Below are positions 45,333 through 54,714 of a stretch of 55,987 nt of DNA, piece by piece. The stretch lies in NCBI GenBank assembly GCA_002748355.1, contig PDSF01000050.1, positions 1 to 55,987 on the forward strand, read 5' to 3'. Under the pieces are notes generated by a model. The model was not told the DNA's origin. It saw nothing but the letters and a program-made list of their open reading frames with translations, and did not search any database. The position numbers and the translations under genes were made by a program. Numbering within the stretch: position 1 is the stretch's first letter; each line of letters begins with the position of its first letter. The stretch comes from Planctomycetota bacterium. Lineage in GTDB: Bacteria; Planctomycetota; UBA1135; GCA-002748355.

Positions 45333-46380
45333 TCGAGCGGCGCCTGCGGGCGGCGCTCGGGGGGCGCTGCTGCTCAGGAGTATGCTCTTCTGTAGCGAAG
45401 CCGCATTTCTCGTCCAGCTCAGCGACGAGTTCGGCTGGGTCCTGGAAGCGAATCTCCCGGTCCTTGGCCATCATCTTTTCGATAAAGTAATGCAGCATCG
45501 GGCTGTGGCCGAGTTCGCGCAGTTTGCTGGAGTCGAGTTCGGTGTCGACCTGGCTGAGCAGGACCTCGCGAGCTTCGCCGAGGAAGGGTGGCTGGCCGGT
45601 GGCCAGGTGATAGACCGTGGCCCCCAGGGAGTAGATGTCGGCGCGTGAGTCGAGGTCGCTCTGCCCGAGGGCCTGCTCAGGGGCAATGTATTGGACGGTG
45701 CCGACCGTGGTCTCGCCACCGGCGGCGGCCCCGGCCTTGACTGAGAAGCCGAGGTCGATGATCTGGATGCGGCCGTCTTTGCGCCGCATCAGGTTGCCCG
45801 GCTTGAGATCGCGATGCACCAGGCCCTGCTCGCGTAGGTAGCACAGGGTCTTTGCGACCTGCCGGGCTAGGTCTAGGGCCGCAGTCTCGTCCAGTACTTC
45901 GCCGCGCAGGAGCAGGTCTTCGAGGTTTTCGCCGCTGACGCACTCCATGGCGACGAAGATCGAGCCCTGGTCACGGGCCACCCGGTAGCCGTGCACGAGT
46001 CCGGGATGCTGGAGCTGACAGAGTTGCTGGGCTTCGAGGACGAAGCGCTCGAGGGCATGGCGCTTGCGGGCCAGCTCCTCGCGCAGGATCTTGAGGGCGA
46101 CGAGGCTGCCGTCCCTGCGATCGCGGGCGCGGAAGACCAGGGCCGTGGCCCCCGACCCCAAGCGCCCAAGGATCTCGTAGCGGGTGAGCTGGGGCTGTTC
46201 GCCGACCCGGTTGCGGACGAGGCGTTTGGCTTCGGAAGGGCTCAGGACCTTGCCCCTGGCCAGTAATGCCGCAAGGCTCTCTTGCTCTTGGCGCATGGCC
46301 AGCAGGCTGCGGGCCTTGTCCGCATCCAGAAAGCCGTGATGCACGAGCAGGGCCAGGATTTCGCCCTCGTCGGGTGTCAT
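45298..46380 (-). CDS. Ser/Thr protein kinase
   Basis: A 360-residue Hanks-type kinase without a membrane helix. After an N-terminal helical part (1-66) comes the kinase domain (67-330): G-loop LGRLGSGATALVF, Lys97 in VALKIL, catalytic HRDLKPGN (189-196), DLG in place of DFG (209-211), and APEQ. The C-terminus is basic and Arg-rich (RRRRSIKRS). I placed the start at ATG 46380, since the open frame upstream of it overlaps the thiS gene on the other strand and is not conserved. The gene ends 35 bases inside the convergent membrane protein gene. The substrate is unknown. Confidence 0.9.
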   Translation of the reverse strand: MTPDEGEILALLVHHGFLDADKARSLLAMRQEQESLAALLARGKVLSPSEAKRLVRNRVGEQPQLTRYEILGRLGSGATALVFRARDRRDGSLVALKILREELARKRHALERFVLEAQQLCQLQHPGLVHGYRVARDQGSIFVAMECVSGENLEDLLLRGEVLDETAALDLARQVAKTLCYLREQGLVHRDLKPGNLMRRKDGRIQIIDLGFSVKAGAAAGGETTVGTVQYIAPEQALGQSDLDSRADIYSLGATVYHLATGQPPFLGEAREVLLSQVDTELDSSKLRELGHSPMLHYFIEKMMAKDREIRFQDPAELVAELDEKCGFATEEHTPEQQRPPSAARRRRSIKRSPHRRRRR

Positions 46381-46426
46381 TCGGGCCAGCCTAGCAGACC
46401 CTTGGAAAAGTCGGGAGGAAGAGCCG

Positions 46427-46669
46427 GTGAGCGAAGTCGATGAGCAGAAGCCGGAGCGGCGGCAGCGCCTGCGATTGACCATCAACGGCAGCGAGCGCGA
46501 GGAACTCGGGCCGCTGACGGTGCGAGAGCTGCTCGATCGGCTCTCGCTGCCGAAGAGCGGGGTTGCCGTGGAGCGCAACAAGGAGATCGTTCCCAGGGAT
46601 CGGCACGCGGAGCAGGAGCTCGCCGACGGCGACCAGCTCGAGATCGTGACTCTGGTCGGAGGTGGTTGA
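46427..46669 (+). CDS. thiS: Sulfur carrier protein ThiS
   Basis: An 80-residue ubiquitin-like sulfur carrier with the required C-terminal Gly-Gly (VTLVGGG), which is thiocarboxylated to donate sulfur in thiazole synthesis. The fold pattern LRLTINGSEREELGPLTVRELLDRL is as in ThiS. The N-terminus is about 15 residues longer than E. coli ThiS (66). The start is GTG 46427. thiG follows after about 90 bases on the same strand. Confidence 0.93.
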   Translation: MSEVDEQKPERRQRLRLTINGSEREELGPLTVRELLDRLSLPKSGVAVERNKEIVPRDRHAEQELADGDQLEIVTLVGGG

Positions 46670-46756
46670 GATCGGTCCTGGTTTCTCCTGGCGGGCACGC
46701 GAGAATGCTCGGTTTCGAACGCCAACTCTCCGACGACCCTAACCCGAAGCGTAACG

Positions 46757-47602
46757 ATGACCGAGCAGCCCCAAGGTGGCGCCTTCCGCGATCTCTCGCA
46801 GCCCGAAGACCGGCCTCTCGTGATCGGCAAGCACGAGTTTTCCTCGCGTCTCCTGGTCGGAACCGGCAAGTATGCGAGCTACCCGCAGATGGCCGAGGCC
46901 CTCGATGTCTCGGGCACCGAATGCGTCACCGTCGCGGTGCGGCGCCTGGACCTGGATGCGCCGAAGGGCGAGGGCCTGCTCGATTATTTGGATCGCGAGC
47001 GCTACACCCTGCTGCCCAATACGGCGGGCTGCTTCAGCGCCGAGGACGCGGTGCGGGCGGCGCGGCTCGGCCGTGAGCTCGGCCTCAGTGACCTGGTCAA
47101 GCTCGAAGTGCTCGGCGATACGCGGACCCTGCTGCCTGATCCGGTGGGCACGCTCGAGGCGGCCAAGCAGCTGGTCGACGAGGGCTTTACCGTCCTCTGC
47201 TATACCAGCGACGATCCGATCGTCGCCCGGCAACTGCAGGATATTGGCTGTGCCGCGGTGATGCCGGCCGGCTCGCCGATCGGCTCGGGCCAGGGGCCGA
47301 TCAATCGCCTCAATCTGCGTTTTATCCTCGAAGAGCTCAGCGTGCCGGTCCTGGTCGATGCCGGCGTCGGAACCGCCAGCGATTGCGCGGTCTGCATGGA
47401 GCTGGGCGCGGACGGCATCCTCCTCAATACCGCGATCGCCGGCGCCAAGCATCCGATTCGCATGGCGCGGGCCATGAAGCTGGCGACCGAGGCCGGCCGC
47501 GAGGCCTTCCTTGCCGGGCGCATCCCCAAGAAGCCCTATGCCACGGCGAGTTCGCCGAGCACTGGGGTCATCGGTTCTACGCCATCGATCCCGGGCGAGT
47601 GA
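46757..47602 (+). CDS. thiG: Thiazole synthase ThiG
   Basis: ThiG condenses 1-deoxy-D-xylulose 5-phosphate, dehydroglycine and ThiS-thiocarboxylate to the thiamin thiazole. The 281-residue TIM barrel has [14 protein letters not shown], the catalytic Lys in [22 protein letters not shown] and [26 protein letters not shown]. Its length and motifs are normal for the family; only about the first 20 residues are variable. No thiF, thiH or thiO is in the window. Confidence 0.95.
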   Translation: MTEQPQGGAFRDLSQPEDRPLVIGKHEFSSRLLVGTGKYASYPQMAEALDVSGTECVTVAVRRLDLDAPKGEGLLDYLDRERYTLLPNTAGCFSAEDAVRAARLGRELGLSDLVKLEVLGDTRTLLPDPVGTLEAAKQLVDEGFTVLCYTSDDPIVARQLQDIGCAAVMPAGSPIGSGQGPINRLNLRFILEELSVPVLVDAGVGTASDCAVCMELGADGILLNTAIAGAKHPIRMARAMKLATEAGREAFLAGRIPKKPYATASSPSTGVIGSTPSIPGE

Positions 47603-47605
47603 GCC

Positions 47606-48352
47606 TTGGCCAAGATGGAGGATAGGGAGCCGGGTAGGGGCCCCTGGCCCGTCGCTGCCTGGAGATGGCATGCGGTGCTGGGTTTTGGCCTGGCGGGGCT
47701 ACTTTTGCTGCAGCTCGGGATACTCGGGATCATGCTGCTGCTGGGCTATGAGCTGGGCCAGCGCCCTCCCGTCGACGGGCGCCTGCTCTTTGGCTCCTTG
47801 CCGGCGCAGCTCTTCTGGATCCTGAGCATTCCTTTGCTCGCCACTCTTCTCGATCGCGAGAACGGCTGGCGCAGCCTCGGCTTTGCCGGGCGGCCTCTGA
47901 GAGAATTCTCGCAGGGTCTGCTCTGGTACCTGCCGATTGGCGTCACGGTGTGGGGGGGCATCCTCGCCTACCGCTTGCTTTGGACCTATCTGGCTGGGGA
48001 AGAGCTTCCCGATCAATTCGCGGTCGAGCTGGTGAGGGACGAGAAGCTAAGGCCCATCCTCGTCGGCGCGATCTTCCTGCAGGTCGCGGGGCTCACTGCC
48101 TTGGCGGAGGAACTCTTCTTCCGCGGCCTATTGCACGGCTGGCTGCGTAAGCATCTCCGCCTCTGGCCTACGGCTTTGGTTGCCGGAGCGATCTTCGGTC
48201 TCGTGCACGGCCTTGAGTTTGCGGTGCCGATCACCCTCTTTGGCGTGCTGCTGTCCTGGCTCCGCGAACGTGTCGGGCTTTTGGCCTGTGTCGCGGCGCA
48301 TCTGGTGCACAATGCCTCGGTCCTCGTCCTGGTCCGTTATCTGAGCTACTGA
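47606..48352 (+). CDS. CPBP-family intramembrane metalloprotease
   Basis: A 248-residue membrane protein with about six helices and the Rce1/CAAX-protease (ABI) motifs: EELFFRG, then GLVHG, then AAHLVHNAS with the HxxxN group. These give the glutamate and histidines of the zinc site. The substrate is unknown; bacterial members are often involved in processing or immunity to peptides. The start is uncertain (TTG 47606 or ATG 47615). It follows thiG by four bases, but there is no obvious functional link. Confidence 0.85.
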   Translation: MAKMEDREPGRGPWPVAAWRWHAVLGFGLAGLLLLQLGILGIMLLLGYELGQRPPVDGRLLFGSLPAQLFWILSIPLLATLLDRENGWRSLGFAGRPLREFSQGLLWYLPIGVTVWGGILAYRLLWTYLAGEELPDQFAVELVRDEKLRPILVGAIFLQVAGLTALAEELFFRGLLHGWLRKHLRLWPTALVAGAIFGLVHGLEFAVPITLFGVLLSWLRERVGLLACVAAHLVHNASVLVLVRYLSY

Positions 48353-48361
48353 GCCCTCATT

Positions 48362-48895
48362 ATGGAAATGCCCGAAGAGATCCCCGCGATGCGCCGTTTT
48401 GACAATATGCGCGGGCTGTTTCATCAGACCGAGAGCGGCGCCTTTGTGGCCAATAACGCGATTGTTGTTGGCGATGTACGGCTGGGAAAGAACAGCAGTG
48501 TTTGGTTTGGCTGCGTGATTCGAGGTGACGACGAGCCGATCGAGATCGGCGAGAATAGCAATATCCAGGATCTCTCCTGCCTACATGTCGACTACGGCTG
48601 TCCGCTGCTGATCGGTCCCAACGTCACGGTGGGGCACAAGGCCATGCTGCACGGCTGCACGGTCGAGGAGGGGGCTTTGATCGGGATCGGCGCCATTCTG
48701 CTCAACAACTGCCACATCGGCGCGGGCGCCATCGTCGCGGCTGGTGCTGTCGTTGGCGAAGGCGTGCGGGTGCCGCCGCGTTCGCTGGTGATGGGGGTGC
48801 CGGCCAAGGTCAAGAAAGAGGTCAGCGAGGAGCAGGCCGCCCGGGCAAAGCTCGGGGCGAAGCATTACGTCGAATGTGCCCAGCTTTTCCTGTGA
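48362..48895 (+). CDS. Gamma-carbonic anhydrase family protein
   Basis: A 177-residue left-handed beta-helix protein with hexapeptide repeats. The three zinc-ligand histidines are present: His75 in CLHVD, and His92 and His97 in GHKAMLHG. The N-terminal ANNAIVVGDV and the end GVPAKVKKEVSEEQ are typical of the CaiE/YrdA-like gamma-CA group. It probably hydrates CO2, though many members have weak activity. It overlaps the open frame of rpe, which starts 11 bases after its stop. Confidence 0.9.
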   Translation: MEMPEEIPAMRRFDNMRGLFHQTESGAFVANNAIVVGDVRLGKNSSVWFGCVIRGDDEPIEIGENSNIQDLSCLHVDYGCPLLIGPNVTVGHKAMLHGCTVEEGALIGIGAILLNNCHIGAGAIVAAGAVVGEGVRVPPRSLVMGVPAKVKKEVSEEQAARAKLGAKHYVECAQLFL

Positions 48896-48906
48896 GGCCC
48901 CGCGTT

Positions 48907-49629
48907 ATGAGCCAGCACGATCCGGTGATCGCCCCTTCGCTGCTCTCGGCCGACTTTGCCCGGCTCGGGGACGAGCTGCGCCGCAGCGAGGATGCCGGTG
49001 CCGATTGGCACCACGTCGATGTCATGGATGGGCACTTCGTCCCTAACCTGACGATTGGGCCGCTCGTCGTCGAAGCGCTGGCCAAGGTGGCGCGCATCCC
49101 TCTCGACGTGCACTTGATGATTACCGATCCTTGGAGCTATGGGCCGCAGTTCGCAAAGGCGGGGGCGGCTCGCGTCGGCTTCCACGTCGAAATGCTGAGC
49201 GGAGTGGGAGCGCTTCCCGGGCGCTACGCCGATTTGCCGCAGCGCCCGGTTTCCGAGGGCATTGCCCTCTGCACCCAGCTGCGTGAGCAGGGCGCATCGC
49301 CGACGATCACGATCAACCCCGACGTCGAAGTCGAGCAGCTAGCGCCCTTGCTGCCGCACGTGGATATGGTGCTGGTGATGAGCGTGTATCCGGGCTTTGG
49401 CGGTCAGAGCTTTATCCCGGAAGTGCTGCCCAAGCTCCGCGCTCTTCGCGAGCGTTATGGCTTCCAAGGCCGTCTCCAGATCGACGGCGGGGTCTCGTCA
49501 AAGACCATAGAAAGCTGTGCCCAGTATGGCTGCGACAGCTTCGTCGCCGGTTCGGCCCTCTATGGCGCCCAGGACATGGCGGCAGAGATCCGCCTCTTTC
49601 GCGAACGGATCGCCGGGGCTCGTAGCTGA
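48907..49629 (+). CDS. rpe: Ribulose-phosphate 3-epimerase
   Basis: Interconverts ribulose-5-phosphate and xylulose-5-phosphate in the pentose phosphate pathway. The 240-residue TIM barrel begins VIAPSLLSADFARLGDEL, then has WHHVDVMDGHFVPNLTIGP with metal-binding His and Asp, VHLMITDP, VLVMSVYPGFGGQ and QIDGGVSSKTI. It ends near GSALYGA. The start is ATG 48907; an upstream ATG at 48874 would overlap the preceding gene. Confidence 0.95.
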   Translation: MSQHDPVIAPSLLSADFARLGDELRRSEDAGADWHHVDVMDGHFVPNLTIGPLVVEALAKVARIPLDVHLMITDPWSYGPQFAKAGAARVGFHVEMLSGVGALPGRYADLPQRPVSEGIALCTQLREQGASPTITINPDVEVEQLAPLLPHVDMVLVMSVYPGFGGQSFIPEVLPKLRALRERYGFQGRLQIDGGVSSKTIESCAQYGCDSFVAGSALYGAQDMAAEIRLFRERIAGARS

Positions 49630-49773
49630 GCGGGCGTCAAGAAACGCTTACGTGTGCGATCTATCCCTGTGAGAGGCGCTCCTCGCTTTCCTGCTGCTCA
49701 TGCTCCGAGCCCTTCGCCGGGGGATAGGGCGGGGCCGAGGAGGGCCTGCCGATCGGCGGGGTTCAAAAAGGTC

Positions 49774-51021
49774 CTATGCTTCTTGTCTGCCCTTCGCTGG
49801 ACCTGTGCTGGCCATGAGTTCTTGGATGATCTGGGCGCAGTACATCTGCATGCGCGGCATATGGAACGGGCCCTTCCAGAGATTGCCTTTGAGGGGGGAG
49901 CTGGCGCTGCCGTCGCGGTGCAGGTAGCCGAGCCACTCGCCGTATTCTGGGTCGTGGAAATGCTGGTAGGCCCAGTCGTGGAGGAGAGTGTGCCAGCGGG
50001 CGTACTTGGCGTCGCCGCTGAGCTGGTAGGCCAGCAGGGTGGCGATAATCCCTTCGTTTTGCGGCCACCAAAACTTCATGTCGTGCCAGTATTCCTGGAC
50101 TGGCTTGTTGTGGACATCGCGGAAGTAGAGGATGCCGCCGTGGCTTTGGTCCCAGCCGCGCTCCCACATGTAGTCGAGCATGCGGCAGCCTAGATTGATG
50201 AGCTGAGCATCGTGATCGCGGTGCTTGGCTTCGTGCAGGATAAACCAGGCGCCCTCGATGGCGTGGCCGGGGTTGAGGGTGCGAAAGTCAAAGTGCTCGA
50301 GTACTTCGCCGGCCGGGCCGACGTTTTCCATTACGCAGCGGATATCGTCTTTGACGAAAAAGCTCTCGATGGTTTCGATGGCTTGGTCGATTACCGTCTC
50401 CGCCCGGTCAAAGCCGATGCATTCGCGCAGCGTCTGCGCTGTGACCATGGCAATCATCGGCGGGCCCATGCTTTGACCCGTGCGAGCGCTGGTGAACTTC
50501 GGCTCGGGGCGGTGGCAAAGGAAGGCGTCCAAGCACTGCACGGATCGTTCGGCAAGCCGGCCGTTAGCTGTTGCCTTGGCATAAGCGGCAAAGGCAATGG
50601 CCGCGAAGCTCTCGGAGAAGGCGTAACGACGCTTGCGGATGGGGCTGCCATCGCGGGCGACGTGGAACCACATGCGCCCGTCTTTGGGGTCGAAGCCGTG
50701 CTCTTCGAGAAAGCGGATGCCACTGCTTGCGGCATCGAGCCAGCGCCTGCGCGGCTCTTCGGTGCTGCTAAGAGAACTGTTGTAGAGGGTGCTGAAGAGC
50801 CAGGCGCTGCGGCCCTGCTGCCAGATGCCTTTATCACTATCCAGCAGCGTCCCATCTCGGTCGCGTGCGGTCATATAACCGCCGTGCTCCGGGTCGATGA
50901 AGTCCGGGCAGCGCTCAAGCCAGAACGGCAGCGTGTCGTCGAGCAGCGCCCCGCGATAGTCCCGGTCTAACTGCGCCAAGCGTTCGGCTGAGATCGCCTT
51001 GTTTGGGCTTGCGGCGGTCAT
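49774..51021 (-). CDS. N-acylglucosamine 2-epimerase (AGE) family protein
   Basis: A 415-residue (alpha/alpha)6-barrel protein of the AGE/renin-binding type, which interconverts N-acetylglucosamine and N-acetylmannosamine without phosphate. Recognised by FIDPEHGGYMTARDRDG, WQQGRSAWLFSTLYN, RRYAFSESFAAIAFA and the C-terminal KFWWPQNEGIIATLLA and GYLHRDGS with conserved His. It starts at ATG 51019-51021, overlapping the stop of the NanM-symporter fusion by four bases. In this cluster it would take ManNAc from the NanA-like lyase to GlcNAc. No ManNAc or GlcNAc kinase is visible in the window. Confidence 0.9.
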   Translation of the reverse strand: MTAASPNKAISAERLAQLDRDYRGALLDDTLPFWLERCPDFIDPEHGGYMTARDRDGTLLDSDKGIWQQGRSAWLFSTLYNSSLSSTEEPRRRWLDAASSGIRFLEEHGFDPKDGRMWFHVARDGSPIRKRRYAFSESFAAIAFAAYAKATANGRLAERSVQCLDAFLCHRPEPKFTSARTGQSMGPPMIAMVTAQTLRECIGFDRAETVIDQAIETIESFFVKDDIRCVMENVGPAGEVLEHFDFRTLNPGHAIEGAWFILHEAKHRDHDAQLINLGCRMLDYMWERGWDQSHGGILYFRDVHNKPVQEYWHDMKFWWPQNEGIIATLLAYQLSGDAKYARWHTLLHDWAYQHFHDPEYGEWLGYLHRDGSASSPLKGNLWKGPFHMPRMQMYCAQIIQELMASTGPAKGRQEA

Positions 51022-53609
51022 TCCGTCTCCTTGGGCTCTCGGAGTTTCACCGTGTGCAGGGTCAGGCCCCTTAGGTCGCGTTGCGAACCGGGCAGGACAA
51101 GACTGGCCAAGTAGCCAAAGACCACGCAGGAGGCGATGCCGATCGCCGCGTAGAGGTAGCCGTTGACCTGCGTTTGCTTCCAGACCGTGACCATGACCGC
51201 GACGCCGAGCAGGATGCCGAGCAGGGCCCCGTATCCGCTGGCCTTACGGGTGCAGACTCCGAGGATAAAGAGCCCGCCGAGCGCGCCCATAAACATGCCG
51301 ATGACCTTGAAATACTCGTTAAAGAGCGAGCGGATATTCGGATCGACAAAGATCAGGGCGGCCGCCGTTCCGAGCAAGCCCATGAGCAGGGTCAGGAGCC
51401 GGGCGGCGCCGAGGTAGGCCTTTTCCGTCTTGAGCAGGTGGAAGGGCCGGAGGAAGTCGGTCACCAGGGTTGTTGCCGTCGAGTTCATGCTGGTGGAGAC
51501 CGTCGACTGCGCCGCGGCGAAGATGCCGGCGACGATGAGACCGGCGAGTCCCAGCGGCAATTCCGTGGCGATGAATTGCGGGAAGATCTGATCGTTTTGC
51601 AGCGCCGGGTCCAAGCTCTCGGGGTGGCTGCGGTAGAAGGCGTAGAGCCCAGTACCCAGGAGGAAGAAGAGCAGCGCCCCTGGGATGGCCATAACGCCGT
51701 TGGCCCAAATCGACTTCGCTGCGGCCTTACTGTCCTTGGTCGTCATATAGCGCTGCACGACGGCCTGGTCGGAGGTGTAGCTCGAGATGTTTTGCCCCAG
51801 GCCGCCGAGGACAATGACCCAGATCGCGGTTGTCGAGATGCTGTTTGAGGAGAAATCGAAGTTGAACAGCGTGAATTTATCCGCGGCGCGGCCCGACTCG
51901 ATCATGCCCGATAATCCGCCGTCCACGCCCATGAGGATAAAGATCAGGCAGAGCAGCGCGCCGCCCAGCAGCACAAAGGTCTGGATGGTGTCGGTCCAGA
52001 TCACGGCTTCGATGCCGCCGAGCGTGCAGTAGACCAGGCAGAGCAGGCCCATGAGTAGCACGGCCGCCGCCGGCGATAAGGGGGTCACGGCTGCCAGCGC
52101 CAAGGCGGTCAGGGCCATGACGATGCCCATGCGTCCGATGTGGAAGAGAGTAAAGAGACCGCTGGCAAAGAGCCGTGTCGGCAGGTTGAAGCGCTTGCCC
52201 AAGTATTCGTAGGCGCTCGTTGCATCAATCCGGCGGAAGAACGGCATCGCCACATAGATCGCGATCGGCGCCGTCGCCAGGATTAGGAACATCCCCGGAT
52301 ACAAAACCCAGTCGGTGGCGAAGACCAGGGCCGGCAGTGCGACGTAGGTGAGCGAGCTGAGCATCGTCGCGTAGATCGAGCAGGCCGCGGCCCACCAGGG
52401 GATCTGCTGGCCGCCACGGAAGTAATCGTTCGTCGATTTGTTTTTGAAAACAAAGAAGATGCCGACGCCGACCATGCCCAGGAGATAAACGATGAGCACG
52501 GCCATATTGACGGCGCCAAACGATCGTTTGCGGGCTTCGATCCGCATCGACCAGGCCTTGGGCGTCCGCACCCGCGGAGCCACCTCGCCGCTGACCAGCA
52601 CGATTTGCTTGTTCCACCAGACTGCGGGCGTGGTCACCGGGTTGGCGACTTCGGCGGGTCGATTGCCCAGGCTGGCCCAGGCGTCGGTAATCGTGTGGTA
52701 GCGGTAGACCGGCTTGGGGAAGCCCGGATGTTGGTATTCGCGAGCGGGGATGCCCGAGCCCAGCATCGCGATGAGTGCCGAGGCGTCGGCATAGGCCGGG
52801 ACCACGATGCTGGACTGGCCAAAGGCGATCGCCGTGCCGGCCATGAGCGGGGTGGGGCTGTCGGCGCGTCGTTGCCAGGTCTGCGTCTGGGGGTCGTAGG
52901 CCCAGCAATCCTTGAGGAAGGCCAGGTTTGCCGGGCCGCCTGCTTGGAAGTGGCGTCCGCCGACGACATAGAGCTTGCTGCTGCGTCCGTCGTGCTGGGC
53001 GGAGACGAGGTGGAAGGCCCGCGCTGGCGCCGGCAGATCGGGAAGGCTCTGCCACTGCGCTTTGTTATCGGCTAGGTCCAGGCGGTAGACCTTGCTGGTC
53101 GCTGACTGGATGCTGCGGTTCGTTTGGCCGGCGATTACGTAGAGCATGGCGCCGATCCGTGCCGCCCCGCCGCTGCTGATGGGGGTGGGCAAACTGGGCA
53201 GCTCGCGCTGGCTCAGCGCCCTGCCGTCCCAGCTCAGCGCGAAGACTTCGGCATAGGCTCGTTGCTGATCCTCGCCGCCGATACAGATGAGCTCGTCGCC
53301 ATAGCTCAGCGATGCGCCGTAGCCGAGCGCCCGCCGCAGTTTGCCGACCTCGATCCATTGCGCTTTGGGGCTGGGTAGGACGAAGATGCGGTCGTGGTAG
53401 CGTTTGGCGTTGTCAAAGTAGGGCTTGGCGAAGTTCGCCCCGCCGGCGAATACCAAGGCTCCGTGACTGCACCCGGCGAAACCGCCGGCGAAGCCGATTT
53501 CATCGGGCAGGTCAGGCAGGGCCTGCCACGAGACCTGCGCCATAACCCTCGGCCCTGAGAGCAGGGCGGCGAGCAGCAGCATGGTTCGGAAGAGCGTTAT
53601 CAAATACAT
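51018..53609 (-). CDS. Kelch (NanM-like) mutarotase domain fused to sodium:solute symporter
   Basis: An 863-residue fusion. A signal peptide (about 1-25) leads to a Kelch beta-propeller (about 26-365: LPDLPDEIGFAGGFAG, LVFAGGANF, LICIGGEDQ, LYVVGGRHF), like NanM, the sialic acid mutarotase. A sodium:solute symporter of the SSS family follows (about 367-863, about 14 helices, with the conserved DYFRGGQQIPWWAAACSIYATM). The start is ATG 53609, preceded by a good AAGGAAG site. This fusion, known from planctomycetes and verrucomicrobia, couples anomer conversion with uptake of the sugar. It overlaps the AGE epimerase gene by ATGA. Confidence 0.9.
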   Translation of the reverse strand: MYLITLFRTMLLLAALLSGPRVMAQVSWQALPDLPDEIGFAGGFAGCSHGALVFAGGANFAKPYFDNAKRYHDRIFVLPSPKAQWIEVGKLRRALGYGASLSYGDELICIGGEDQQRAYAEVFALSWDGRALSQRELPSLPTPISSGGAARIGAMLYVIAGQTNRSIQSATSKVYRLDLADNKAQWQSLPDLPAPARAFHLVSAQHDGRSSKLYVVGGRHFQAGGPANLAFLKDCWAYDPQTQTWQRRADSPTPLMAGTAIAFGQSSIVVPAYADASALIAMLGSGIPAREYQHPGFPKPVYRYHTITDAWASLGNRPAEVANPVTTPAVWWNKQIVLVSGEVAPRVRTPKAWSMRIEARKRSFGAVNMAVLIVYLLGMVGVGIFFVFKNKSTNDYFRGGQQIPWWAAACSIYATMLSSLTYVALPALVFATDWVLYPGMFLILATAPIAIYVAMPFFRRIDATSAYEYLGKRFNLPTRLFASGLFTLFHIGRMGIVMALTALALAAVTPLSPAAAVLLMGLLCLVYCTLGGIEAVIWTDTIQTFVLLGGALLCLIFILMGVDGGLSGMIESGRAADKFTLFNFDFSSNSISTTAIWVIVLGGLGQNISSYTSDQAVVQRYMTTKDSKAAAKSIWANGVMAIPGALLFFLLGTGLYAFYRSHPESLDPALQNDQIFPQFIATELPLGLAGLIVAGIFAAAQSTVSTSMNSTATTLVTDFLRPFHLLKTEKAYLGAARLLTLLMGLLGTAAALIFVDPNIRSLFNEYFKVIGMFMGALGGLFILGVCTRKASGYGALLGILLGVAVMVTVWKQTQVNGYLYAAIGIASCVVFGYLASLVLPGSQRDLRGLTLHTVKLREPKETE

Positions 53610-53678
53610 ATCCAGCTTCCTTGCCCCAAGCAGATCCTTGGCCCAGAGCGCCGATACCCACGGGGAAGGCTCACTCGA

Positions 53679-53701
53679 CCCCACGATCGCCCCCACGATC
53701 G
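53679..53701. repeat. Two 11-base direct repeats upstream of the symporter gene
   Basis: CCCCACGATCG occurs at 53679-53689 and 53691-53701, 12 bases apart. They lie about 70 bases upstream of the symporter start, on the side expected for its promoter. They might be a regulator site; a chance duplication is possible. Confidence 0.35.
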
Positions 53702-53797
53702 ACCCCTGCGCCGTAGAGCGCCGCAAGCGCCTCATCCGGCTACATCTGCCACCCTCCATCGCCGAAGGCCGCCTCTCCGTGATGCAAGATGGATCAT

Positions 53798-54526
53798 TCA
53801 TACGAGGCTAGTTCGTTTGAAATCAGATATGTGATGATACCCAGCTTCTCTGAGCTTGTTGGCGATCCTATTCAGTCCGGCTTTGCTTTTGGCAACCTCC
53901 GGCACCTCACTTGGCAACAAGACGGTTACGGGCACCATGCGAACAGGCGACAAAGGTGTATCTGGAACGATTTTGGGGCGACCTTTTGCTATCATCCCAA
54001 AAATAACTCCGACACTTCCGTTTGGGGTTAATATCTCGTCTGGAATAGCGTCGCTTGAAACAGGGATTTCAGAAGACGCAACATTGATTTCCTCAAGCAG
54101 TCTGGAGATCCCGCCCCAGTCTGCGACCCGCCTTGCTGTTTGTTCGATGAGTGCAAAGGCGGCAGATGACATGATTTCATCGAAGGCTAGATCCTGCCTG
54201 CCTTTCACCTCGATGAAAACCTCTATTTCAAATCCGTTGCGTTGTTCGGTTTTGTCTTCATTGAATGGATCGGAAAGCCCGTCTGATGCTATAATCAAGC
54301 TGTCTGCCGTGCGGATAATTTTGAAAGCCTGCCTGCCGCTCGGCCATGGGGGTGCCCCCAAAAACATAGGGTTGATGATGTATGAAATTACATCTGGTTC
54401 AACAGCCCCGATTTTCTCCCAATATGCTTGAAGGGTATCATAGGTTTCTTGGTACGCTGGGTCGTCGGGGGCGCGATGACTTGGCTCTGTCGGCGGCTCA
54501 GGATTATCCTTGTCGTTATTGAGCAT
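53798..54526 (-). CDS. Hypothetical protein in low-GC insert
   Basis: A 242-residue soluble protein that I do not recognise with confidence. It begins in a Pro/Glu-rich segment (9-25), then has a domain with INPMFLGAPPWPSGR, IIASDGLSDPF and GFEIEVFIEVKGR, and ends in a basic tail. The pattern of Trp-Pro, then SDGLSDPF, then an elongated acidic strand faintly resembles SUFU-like domains, some of which act as toxin immunity proteins in bacteria, but I cannot confirm this. GC is clearly lower than in the flanking genes, and it sits inside the sialic acid operon on the same strand. Likely acquired by transfer. Confidence 0.6.
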   Translation of the reverse strand: MLNNDKDNPEPPTEPSHRAPDDPAYQETYDTLQAYWEKIGAVEPDVISYIINPMFLGAPPWPSGRQAFKIIRTADSLIIASDGLSDPFNEDKTEQRNGFEIEVFIEVKGRQDLAFDEIMSSAAFALIEQTARRVADWGGISRLLEEINVASSEIPVSSDAIPDEILTPNGSVGVIFGMIAKGRPKIVPDTPLSPVRMVPVTVLLPSEVPEVAKSKAGLNRIANKLREAGYHHISDFKRTSLV

Positions 54527-54540
54527 TGATTTGCAGTTGT

Positions 54541-54580
54541 TTGGTTATTGGTGATTAGTTATTTGTTTTTAGTTATCGGT
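54541..54580. repeat. AT-rich near-repeat tract
   Basis: The sequence GGTTATTGGTGATTAGTTATT with variants runs for about 40 bases just upstream of the low-GC gene. It looks like degenerate short-period repeats; no hairpin with a long stem is apparent. Confidence 0.5.
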
Positions 54581-54714
54581 GTCTTCCTCGAAGCAAATGA
54601 CATCTTATTGTTGTCTGACTTTGGTGTGCAGGGTAGCGAATTCATTTCGCTCCGCAACTATTCCTGCAAGCTGTGATTGCATTTATGAGGGGAAGGAACT
54701 GCCCTGCGGTAGAG

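Noticed and set aside
46381..46426. A TPP riboswitch before thiS.
   Set aside because: The 46-base gap between the divergent kinase and thiS starts is too short, and no CTGAGA-type conserved core is seen.
46670..46756. A tRNA-like TTCGAA stretch between thiS and thiG.
   Set aside because: The arms around it do not pair into a cloverleaf and no acceptor stem is present.
46381..46869. Upstream extension of the Ser/Thr kinase frame.
   Set aside because: It overlaps thiS and thiG on the other strand and has no conserved content; the ATG at 46380 fits the kinase N-terminus.
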